Positions 28,216 to 36,023 of a stretch of DNA of 36,023 nucleotides are shown here, one piece after another (the stretch's first letter is position 1; the number at the start of each line of letters is the position of its first letter). A program made the position numbers and the translations under genes. Below the pieces are notes generated by a model, which was not told the origin of the DNA, did not search any database, and was given only the letters and a program-made list of their open reading frames with translations. Origin of the DNA: an uncultured Clostridia bacterium. GTDB lineage: Bacteria; Bacillota; Clostridia; Tissierellales; Peptoniphilaceae. The stretch is taken from the NCBI GenBank assembly GCA_945916025.1, contig CAMEGD010000002.1, positions 1 to 36,023 of the forward strand, written 5' to 3'.

Positions 28216-30409
28216 TAAAATATTTAAGGATATTAAAGGACTAATCAAAATAGATAGTCCAAAAGACTTTCTCATTAATTGGATGCCTTATATCCTTATC
28301 TTCTACATTGGGAATATTTTTTCCAAACATGTTGCTTCCTATGTTGGAGGGGATGTTATAGATAGGATATTAATAGCTATCCTCGAAGTTAATACTATGA
28401 GTCTTCTTCCAATTTTTAAGACTAATGACTTAATAGTAGGGTTAGTCTTGTCAGGCCTTGTAAAGTTAATTGTTTATTCTAAAGGGAAAAACGCTAAGAA
28501 GTTTAGGCAAGGTGAAGAATATGGTTCAGCAAGATGGGGAACTAAAAAAGATATTGAACCTTACATTGATGAAAAGTTTGAGAACAATGTTCTTCTGACA
28601 CAAACTGAAAGACTTACCATGGACTCAAGACCGAGCAATCCCAAATATGCAAGAAATAAAAATGTTATGGTCATTGGTGGTTCAGGCTCAGGTAAAACGA
28701 GATTCTATGTAAAACCTAACCTCATGCAAATGCACTCATCCTATATTGTCTATGTAGGAACTCAAACTATTCAACCAGGAATTGAAGATATGCTCAGAGA
28801 AAAAAACGATGGCGGGAAGCCTGTAAGATGGGCTAGCTTACAGAGATCAGGATCTAACAGCAGAAGATTTGAAGGTCCTACGATGTTCTATCCAATATTT
28901 TTTAATAAAGATGACAAATCTTTTCATTCTACTGGAGAATCTTTACCGTTGAATCTAGATAGAAATACTGTGATAGCTCCAGAAGGAACTATAGCGGTGT
29001 TTCCACTTGGTCGTAATAATGATGAAAGAAATTGGCAGTTATCACAGAAAACGTTCAATGAAAGGTTATCTAGAGGGTTCGTCAAGTTTGGAAAATGGAA
29101 TGAGGCTAAAAACTCAAGAAGCATCAGTTATTTGTCTACTGGCGTTATAAATAGAATAGCTAGTGGTGAGTTAAAAATCTTGGGCTATGAACAGGATGGC
29201 GCAGCAATTATTGAAAATGTAAGCACTATTAGACCTGTATCAACATGGAATAAGCCAACTCATAGTGCTAGTGAATATGGTTCCAGTCTCTTAAATCATA
29301 TCATGCCAGATAGAAAATTTCCTTTTCCTAAGTCATTATACGCTGTTGCTGACACATTGAAATTTTTTGTTTCCAATAAAAAAGATGCATTAATCCTTGA
29401 TTTTTTTGCGGGCTCTGGGACAACGGCTCATGCAGTTAATTTATTGAACAAAGAAGATGGTGGCAAGAGACAATCAATTATGGTAACAAATAATGAAGTT
29501 TCAGTTGATGAATCTAAATCACTAAAGAAAAAAGGATTTAATCCAGGTGATATAGAGTGGGAGGATTTAGGCATAGCTCATCATATAACTTGGCCAAGAA
29601 TTAAATGTTCAATTCTTGGCATTGATACTGTCGGCTCACCCTTAACTGATACCTATAAAATAACAAGAAAAAAACAAGTTCTGGTTCCACGTAAAATTAA
29701 GAAGATTGATTATGTAACCCCAGAGACACTAGATACTGTCACTAAGCGAAAAAACTTTGTGTCAAATCTTAATTCTAAATACTCAGACTTGGCTCAAAGT
29801 CTTGTGAAAAAAGATGAACCTTTTATTGTTTCTGACGAACATTCAACAACTATTATATTTGATATCGAATATTTAGAAGAATGGTTGAATGAGATAGAGG
29901 GAAAAGACCATATTCAAAACTTTTTAATCATTACAAATAACAATAAAGAATTTAATAATATTAAGGATAAAGTTGCTGATTTAATGGGCGAGAATCAAAG
30001 TATTATAGAAGAAGAATTACCAATGTCAAAAGGTTTCGATACTAATGCGATTTTCTTTAAGTTGGGGTTTCTTGACAAAAATAGCGTTGCAATCGGAAAA
30101 CAACTTAGTGAGTTATTACCATTACTATGGATGAAAGCTGGTTCAGTAGGGGAATGTCCTTCTATAGGAGAGAATGAAAATGTAGATGCTTTAATTTATC
30201 CTAAAAATAAATTCGGAATTCTGATTAAAGAAAATAGATTTGCGGATTTCAAAAATGAGTTAGATGAGTATCCTGAAATCAATACAGTATTTATAGTTAC
30301 TGATTCAGACGAAGGCTATGTTGAAATGTCTTCATTATTGGAGGTTAAACAAACATTTCAACTTTACAAAGACTATTTAGATAATTTTAGGATAAATATT
30401 AGGAGGTAA
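28208..30409 (+). pseudogene. Fusion ORF: VirD4/TraG coupling protein N-terminus (~28208-28750) plus type III Mod DNA methyltransferase C-terminal half (~28751-30409)
   Basis: N-part: GSARWGTKKDIEPYID..., VMVIGGSGSGKTRFYVKPNLMQMHSSYIV (Walker A). C-part: RWASLQRSGSNSRRFEGPTMFYPIFF, KPTHSASEYGSSLLNHIM, LILDFFAGSGTTAHAVNLLNKEDGGKRQSIMVTNNE. VirD4 Walker B and Mod DPPY are absent. Confidence 0.8.
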
Positions 30410-30412
30410 ATA

Positions 30413-33211
30413 ATGAAATTAGAACTTTTTCCATTTCAGGATACAGCATTGAATAATTTGCGAAAGAAAACAGCGGAGGCAATGTATTTTTTTGAACGTA
30501 CAAACTCATCACAAATAATATCATTTACAGCACCTACGGGTGCTGGTAAAACAATAATCATTACAGCTTTAATTGAAAAGATATTTTTTGGAGATGCTGA
30601 TTATCCTGAACAACCAGAAGCAATCTTTGTTTGGCTTTCGGATTCTCCTGAGTTAAATGAACAATCTAAACAAAAAATTGAAACAAAGTCTGACAAAATA
30701 AAACTCAATCAATGTATAACGATTGAAAATGAAAGCTTCGATCAAGAATTCTTAAGTGATGGACATATATACTTTTTGAATACTCAAAAGTTATCATCTT
30801 CTAGTAACTTAACAAAATATGGAAATAATAGGGAATATACTATATGGGATACTATTCGAAATACAGCGGAGTCTAAGTCCGATAGGCTTTATTTTATAAT
30901 AGATGAAGCCCATAGAGGAGCAAAAAGCAGAGATAGAGCTGAGGCGACCTCTATTATGCAGAAATTTATTAAAGGTAGCGTAGTAGATAGTATAAAATCT
31001 ATGCCTTTAGTTATAGGAATGTCAGCAACTAGTGAAAGGTTTAATACTTTAATTGCAGGAACAAGCTCATCGATTCATAACGTAGTAGTGCCAATCGAGG
31101 ATGTTAGAGCGTCCGGCTTATTAAAGGAAAAAATAATTATTACCTATCCAGATGAATCTGATGCTAATAAGGACATGGCGGTTCTACAGGCTGCAACAGA
31201 TGAGTGGAAAAGGAAATGGGATCATTGGTATCAGTATTGCACAGAACAACACTATTCACATGTAAATCCTGTATTTGTGATTCAAGTCAAGAACAGAAAG
31301 GGAGATAGAATATCAGAGACATCTCTTGATGAGAGTTTACTGCAAATTGAAAAAAGACTAGATTATAAGTTTAAATTTGGCGAAGTTGTTCATTCTTTTG
31401 GAGATATAAATGGAAGTTTGCAAGTAAATGGTTTAAAAGTGCCATACATTGAACCCTCAAGAATAAACGACAATCGCAATATAAGAATAGTGTTTTTTAA
31501 AGAAAGCCTATCCACAGGATGGGATTGTCCTAGAGCAGAAACAATGATGTCATTTAGAAGTGCAAATGATTCCACTTATATAGCTCAGTTATTAGGTAGA
31601 ATGGTCAGAACTCCTAAGCAAATGCGTATTCAAGTAGATGAAACATTAAATGATGTTTATTTATTTTTGCCACATTTTAATCAGAATAATGTTGATAAAG
31701 TAGTCGAAGCATTTCAATCTTCTGAAGGTGATTCTGTTCCAGCAGAAGTTGAAGGTCAAAAGATTGGAGTACTTAGCTATGAGACTTGGACAGTTAAACC
31801 GGTAAATAAAGCTAATAGAAAACCTAAAAACATATCAGGTCAATTGCAATTCGAACCTGAATCTTCTAACGAAAAGAAAGATCCAACAAATCAACCAGAT
31901 GACATTGTTTTATTGCCACTTTGTGAAAAAGATGAAGTAAACAATCTTCCTGATTTAAGACCAACTCCTGAAGAGATTCATGAGCAAAGGAATAATTCAG
32001 ATGAGGGCCAGGAAGCAGAACCAGATAATGATGTTTTTGATGTCGACACTGACGTAATTGATAGGGAAGAAATTACAAAATTTATTAATGAAAGTGGTTT
32101 GCTAACCTATCAAGTTAGAAAAGTTCAAATTACGAACTATTTAGCATCATTATTTAAGTTATCTAGGCTACTCTTACAATCTAATTTAGATCTTAGCGAA
32201 AACGAAAGAATAGTAGAAGAAATTGTTGAAATAATATGTGCGTATATACAGAAACTCAAGAAAAATAATGATTATAGTAAATTAAAAAAAGAACTACTCG
32301 AATTTAGATTAAATAAAAAAGTTTTGGATGTATTTGGAGAAGAAATAGAAGATGAAGGCTTAGGTGGACTATTTTCAAGCTCTAACATTGATGTTGAGCG
32401 TCAATTTAGACAAGCTGAAGCTAAATTAAATAACGAAGGAATTGGTCAAAGATATGGTCAGAAATATTTTGAAATTAATGATCCTGACGAGTACAAAATA
32501 CATGTGATCTTATTTGCATTTGACAAGAACAATATTGATTATTTACATGAGTATGCAAAAGAAAAGTTTCACGAATTGAATGATAAGTTCAGAAGATATA
32601 TTCCTACTCTTCCAGAAGTTTTTCAAAATCAATATGAAAAAATTTCTTCTAACTCAGATAAAGTAAGCCAACATAATTTTAGATTACCTGCAACAATAAG
32701 TGTAGAATCTAAACCAGATTATAAATCATATGAAGATCATCTATTAGTTAATCAGAGCACGGGTGTAGCTCATGTAAATTTAAATGATTGGGAGGAACAA
32801 GTTTTAGAAGAAGAGAGAAAAAGGGATGATTTTGTGTGTTGGTTGAGGAATCCGTCGAGAAAACCTTGGGCCTTGCAGATTCCATATGAAATAGATAATG
32901 AGACAAAACCAATGTACCCTGATCTTATTATTATTAGAAAAGATCCTGTTTTAAAGTATGTTGTTGACATTATAGAACCACATGGACAACATCTCGCAGA
33001 TAATGTTGGAAAAGCAAAAGGATTAGCAGAATATGCCAGACAAAATCCTGGTTTGGGAAGAATTGAGCTTGTACGCATTGTCGATAGTCCTAGTAAAAGA
33101 ACAATATTTCTTCGCTTAGACATGGCTAAAACTAAAATAAGAGATAAGGTGTCTAAGATTAATACTTATGAAGAATTAGAAAACCTATTTAGAAATTATG
33201 GAAACAAATAA
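30413..33211 (+). CDS. Type III restriction-like Res subunit (SF2 DEAH helicase with C-terminal nuclease-like domain)
   Basis: TAPTGAGKTIIITALI, FIIDEAHRGAK, IGMSATSERF, STGWDCPRAETMMSFRSANDSTYIAQLLGRMVRTP, MYPDLIIIRKDPVLKYVVDIIEPHG. Confidence 0.85.
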   Translation: MKLELFPFQDTALNNLRKKTAEAMYFFERTNSSQIISFTAPTGAGKTIIITALIEKIFFGDADYPEQPEAIFVWLSDSPELNEQSKQKIETKSDKIKLNQCITIENESFDQEFLSDGHIYFLNTQKLSSSSNLTKYGNNREYTIWDTIRNTAESKSDRLYFIIDEAHRGAKSRDRAEATSIMQKFIKGSVVDSIKSMPLVIGMSATSERFNTLIAGTSSSIHNVVVPIEDVRASGLLKEKIIITYPDESDANKDMAVLQAATDEWKRKWDHWYQYCTEQHYSHVNPVFVIQVKNRKGDRISETSLDESLLQIEKRLDYKFKFGEVVHSFGDINGSLQVNGLKVPYIEPSRINDNRNIRIVFFKESLSTGWDCPRAETMMSFRSANDSTYIAQLLGRMVRTPKQMRIQVDETLNDVYLFLPHFNQNNVDKVVEAFQSSEGDSVPAEVEGQKIGVLSYETWTVKPVNKANRKPKNISGQLQFEPESSNEKKDPTNQPDDIVLLPLCEKDEVNNLPDLRPTPEEIHEQRNNSDEGQEAEPDNDVFDVDTDVIDREEITKFINESGLLTYQVRKVQITNYLASLFKLSRLLLQSNLDLSENERIVEEIVEIICAYIQKLKKNNDYSKLKKELLEFRLNKKVLDVFGEEIEDEGLGGLFSSSNIDVERQFRQAEAKLNNEGIGQRYGQKYFEINDPDEYKIHVILFAFDKNNIDYLHEYAKEKFHELNDKFRRYIPTLPEVFQNQYEKISSNSDKVSQHNFRLPATISVESKPDYKSYEDHLLVNQSTGVAHVNLNDWEEQVLEEERKRDDFVCWLRNPSRKPWALQIPYEIDNETKPMYPDLIIIRKDPVLKYVVDIIEPHGQHLADNVGKAKGLAEYARQNPGLGRIELVRIVDSPSKRTIFLRLDMAKTKIRDKVSKINTYEELENLFRNYGNK

Positions 33212-33242
33212 GGAAGTAGTTTTCATCTCTCCACTTCCTTAT
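33208..33242. repeat. 10-bp perfect inverted repeat spanning both convergent stop codons
   Basis: ATAAGGAAGT (33208-33217) / ACTTCCTTAT (33233-33242). Confidence 0.7.
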
Positions 33243-34554
33243 CCATATAATTCTCATAGTTTTTCTTATATTGAACCAGCTCAGAAAATAAATCATTTGA
33301 CGTAGAATACTCTTGCATAAGGGTATTCTTTTTTTCTTGGAATTGATCAAGTTCTTTAAGAATATCCTTAGATTTTGGAACAGAGTCATAGGTTTCAATT
33401 ATAGCTTTAGAGGCAATAGTATAGAGTTTTAGTTCAGCAGAATATTCCTTGGCGAAATTCTCGTCATTAGGGTTAGCTTTATGATATTTATAATGTTCTC
33501 GGTACTCTCTGATTGTTTCCACTTGCTCCATCGTTTCAGATAGCTTTTCCATATTAGATTCGATATCTTTAATTTCGTCTAGAAGACCTTGTCTTTCGTC
33601 TGCTATCTTTTGAATATGTTCTTCTAGTTCTTGCTTAGAATTAATCCCAAGTTGACGTATAGCGATAACAGAATCAGCCATAGTTTTTAGGTTATGCTTA
33701 TTAGCCCAGAACTCGTATCCTTTACTGGATTTAATCTTTTCATTGTTACTAATATTGATTACTTTGCCTACTCTTTGCTTGATAGCGGGGCGATGACTTT
33801 GAACAGATTCTTGGAGCCTTTCTTTTAATCTTTCTTCCGTATAATCATCACCTATTGTTTTAGCACGAGTAAATCTTTGCTTATCTTTATGTCTGAAAGC
33901 TATGTGCTTACCATGTTTAATTTCATAACCTAACTCAGACATTCTCTTTAGAAAATCTTCCCAATTTTGAGCTTGTTTAAGCATACGATCGATATCAAAT
34001 TGTAGCTTGGATTTCCATGAAGTTCCTTGCTTAGCCTGCTGAAATTCATACCAAGACTTTCCTTTAGTCTTATACCTTCTTTTATAGCTTTCGTAATAAG
34101 TATCAATAACGGATAGCTTGTTTTCTCTACATAATTCATCACTTCGGGTTCTAATTTGATGATAAGTCTTGTAGTTAGCTCGATAGCATTTAACTGTGAC
34201 CATATTGACATGATTAAAGATGATATGGTTATGAATATGGCCACGATCCAAATGGGTAGCTATGACATACTCATACTCGTTTTTCAGATGTTTTTCACAG
34301 AGTTCTTGACCAATTCGGTGAGCAGTTTCTGCATCAGTTTCTCCTGGAAAGAAGGATTGAATTAAGTGCTGGGCTAAAACTGTTCCCTGAACATTGTTAG
34401 CTTCTCGAGTTTTTAGAAAAGAAGTGTGGGCAGTAATTGGATTGCACATAAAACCTGAGACCAGAATTTGGTCGTTGGTTTTTTCATCCTTTGAGATATA
34501 GTCAATAGCCAAATTAAGTGTTGATTTTATTGGATGAATTTTTGTAATTGCCAT
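33223..34554 (-). CDS. Relaxase/mobilization nuclease (MobP-like, Tn1549-type)
   Basis: MAITKIHPIKSTLNLAIDYISKDEKT, HLDRGHIHNHIIFNHVN metal-binding motif; follows mobC. Confidence 0.92.
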   Translation of the reverse strand: MAITKIHPIKSTLNLAIDYISKDEKTNDQILVSGFMCNPITAHTSFLKTREANNVQGTVLAQHLIQSFFPGETDAETAHRIGQELCEKHLKNEYEYVIATHLDRGHIHNHIIFNHVNMVTVKCYRANYKTYHQIRTRSDELCRENKLSVIDTYYESYKRRYKTKGKSWYEFQQAKQGTSWKSKLQFDIDRMLKQAQNWEDFLKRMSELGYEIKHGKHIAFRHKDKQRFTRAKTIGDDYTEERLKERLQESVQSHRPAIKQRVGKVINISNNEKIKSSKGYEFWANKHNLKTMADSVIAIRQLGINSKQELEEHIQKIADERQGLLDEIKDIESNMEKLSETMEQVETIREYREHYKYHKANPNDENFAKEYSAELKLYTIASKAIIETYDSVPKSKDILKELDQFQEKKNTLMQEYSTSNDLFSELVQYKKNYENYMDKEVER

Positions 34555-34556
34555 GC

Positions 34557-34910
34557 CTATTTTCCTCCATCCGAAGCTCTATTTAGAAGTAATGAATGTA
34601 TTAGCCAAATTTCTTTTGATATGGCATCAATATCTTCTCTAATGCTTTTTATATCATCACGATAGATAACGCTTGTTTGATTAGCGTGTTTTGCAATTTG
34701 ATTTATATTGTTTGTGGCATTAGATAGTAGCCATTGAATATTTCTGAAAGGTTCAAGATCAACAGTATAAATTTCTTTTTCCATAACGCATTTTCTAATA
34801 AAATGAGCCATCGTTTTACTATTTGTCATCTTCATTTTCTCCCTGAACAAGGCCAGTTCTTCATCGTTCAGGTAGATTTTTAATTGATTTTTTCGACTTC
34901 TATTTTCCAT
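34557..34910 (-). CDS. MobC-type mobilization/relaxosome protein
   Basis: MENRSRKNQLKIYLNDEELALFREKMKMTNSKTMAHFIRKCVMEKEI...NNINQIAKHANQ; start at 34910 after aggaggaag (ORF track start 35033 is probably too early). Confidence 0.85.
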   Translation of the reverse strand: MENRSRKNQLKIYLNDEELALFREKMKMTNSKTMAHFIRKCVMEKEIYTVDLEPFRNIQWLLSNATNNINQIAKHANQTSVIYRDDIKSIREDIDAISKEIWLIHSLLLNRASDGGK

Positions 34911-35037
34911 TTCTTCCTCCTGTTTTTTGTATTTTCGGGGTATTAGGGTGCTCCCTAACAAGTTAAAATTGAATAAAAAAAGAAGCAGTCCGAGTTGGTC
35001 TGCTTCATCAATTTTTCGCAAGTGGGTACTCACTTGC
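34911..35037. other. Candidate oriT region upstream of mobC
   Basis: TTAGGG-tgct-CCCTAA (34943-34958) and GCAAGTG-ggtact-CACTTGC (35018-35037) hairpins immediately upstream of the mobC-relaxase pair. Confidence 0.4.
34975..35006 (-). terminator. Intrinsic terminator for the minus-strand AlbA_2-like gene
   Basis: On minus strand GAAGCAG-accaactcgga-CTGCTTC followed by seven T. Confidence 0.75.
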
Positions 35038-35088
35038 TATGCTTGCTACTAAATATAAACGTGTAGAAAGCGTTAAGCTTATTTACCT

Positions 35089-36023
35089 TTATTGTTTTGA
35101 TATAAAACTAAATTTTTCTTCTATTGGATTATTATTGTTATCATATAGGCTTGAGGAATCAACACTGAAAATATTAGCAAAGTTATTAAAAATAGGGAGC
35201 ATTCTTTCTTCAAATGATTCAAGGATATTCCATTTAATAATAGGAAGGCGAATTAAGTTTTTTTTGATTGCTTTTCCGCGATTAAATCCATAATAAGTAG
35301 TAGAATATTTATCCCTAACATTTAATAGGGTTAAAGTAATAAAAAATGATGTCCCTAAATCTAATTCAGATAATGCTTTGCAATAAATATATATTTTTTC
35401 GGCAATTAATTTTTCTAATTGATCCCAATGATAGATTTCTAAAGGATTTTCATCTCTAAAATCATTTAACAACCTAATTTCACCTGCTTCAAGTTTTCCA
35501 TCTGTAAATATTTGTAGGTATGAAGAAAATCCGTTATGGTTTGTCTCATATGTTTTCATTAGACCATCAGCATTATAGTATGAGTAATTACTATAATCAG
35601 GAGAAATAACACTTAAAGCTCTGTTATTATAGCATTTTTTCAAATCTATAAAATTAGAAACATCTAATGACCATTCAGGTATTACGTGAAGTATTAGGGA
35701 AGAACGTTCAGATAAGGACTCATCAATTTCAGAATCTAAGATAGTCGAAATTCTATCTGTGATAAAGTTATATATCTTTTGCTGTGTGATCTCTAATTCG
35801 GAAAACCCATTTTTCAAATCAGAATATCTCATTGGTCGAGATTCATTTCCATTACGTTTATAAAATTTGTGTTCACCATCATCAAATGCATGAGGTCTTA
35901 ATATGCTTTTGGGGATTTCAATAACAATACAGTTATCATTATTTACTACGACATGGTGGAGTTTAATACCATAAATAGCAGGAACTGTTTTTGTAGCTAT
36001 TTTATTTCGGAAAGATTGTTCCC
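35089..36023 (-). CDS. AlbA_2/Schlafen-like ATP-binding protein, C-terminal part; 5' end beyond window
   Basis: Frame is open past the annotated ATG at 35832: ...KIATKTVPAIYGIKLHHVVVNNDNCIVIEIPKSILRPHAFDDGEHKFYKRNGNESRPMRYSDLKNGF, typical of AlbA_2 domain proteins. Confidence 0.7.
   Translation of the reverse strand, partial: EQSFRNKIATKTVPAIYGIKLHHVVVNNDNCIVIEIPKSILRPHAFDDGEHKFYKRNGNESRPMRYSDLKNGFSELEITQQKIYNFITDRISTILDSEIDESLSERSSLILHVIPEWSLDVSNFIDLKKCYNNRALSVISPDYSNYSYYNADGLMKTYETNHNGFSSYLQIFTDGKLEAGEIRLLNDFRDENPLEIYHWDQLEKLIAEKIYIYCKALSELDLGTSFFITLTLLNVRDKYSTTYYGFNRGKAIKKNLIRLPIIKWNILESFEERMLPIFNNFANIFSVDSSSLYDNNNNPIEEKFSFISKQ

Larger units (their letters stand above)
24899..36023. mobile_element. 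Integrative element related to Tn1549/CTn-type ICEs; right end not in window
   Basis: Interrupts metQ; CD1845-like membrane protein, RepA_N, DnaC-like, PcfB, VirD4 fragment, relaxase and MobC; Arg codons CGN become more frequent than in the flanking chromosome. Confidence 0.85.

Noticed and set aside
33189-34365. ORFs 33189-33398 (-), 33948-34244 (-), 34156-34365 (+)
   Set aside because: Overlap the relaxase gene in other frames; no domain signal.
35039-35293. Plus-strand ORF 84 aa
   Set aside because: Antisense to the AlbA_2-like gene, no RBS.
1-36023. CRISPR arrays, tRNA or rRNA genes
   Set aside because: No regularly spaced repeats or rRNA signatures were seen by eye; no tRNA gene recognised.

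Overview
Low-GC Gram-positive (Firmicutes/Tissierellia-like, by inference) window in two parts. (1) About 1-24.9 kb is mostly ordinary chromosome: the 3' end of a Y-family polymerase gene plus a YolD-like gene, a QueT-like transporter, a full pyrBICFKDE operon behind a PyrR-type attenuator, pgeF, a lipoprotein, citG-like, LCP, type-2 IPP isomerase, C39-like protein, DegV, a HerA-like/DUF853 ATPase, TPR protein, map, MATE, cyclophilin, a CsbD-headed acidic protein, and a T-box-controlled metNIQ operon. (2) About 24.9 kb to the end is a Tn1549-like integrative element that interrupts metQ: RepA_N initiator, DnaC-like ATPase, PcfB/DUF3801, Bro/KilAC antirepressor, VirD4/TraG N-terminus, type III R-M-like Mod/Res, and MobP-type relaxase plus MobC on the minus strand. 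An AlbA_2-type ATP-binding protein gene runs off the window end. The most unusual signals are chimeric loci. One ORF joins a VirD4 N-terminus in frame to the C-terminal half of a type III Mod methyltransferase (28208-30409). One locus strings together a YesN/AraC-like regulator N-terminus, a YjiH-type membrane domain and an out-of-frame flavin-reductase-like tail (13902-15622). metQ is truncated at a 16-bp perfect palindrome marking the element's left boundary. Whether these are real deletion scars, functional fusions or assembly collapses cannot be settled from the sequence alone. All family assignments are by motif recognition; no database search was run.
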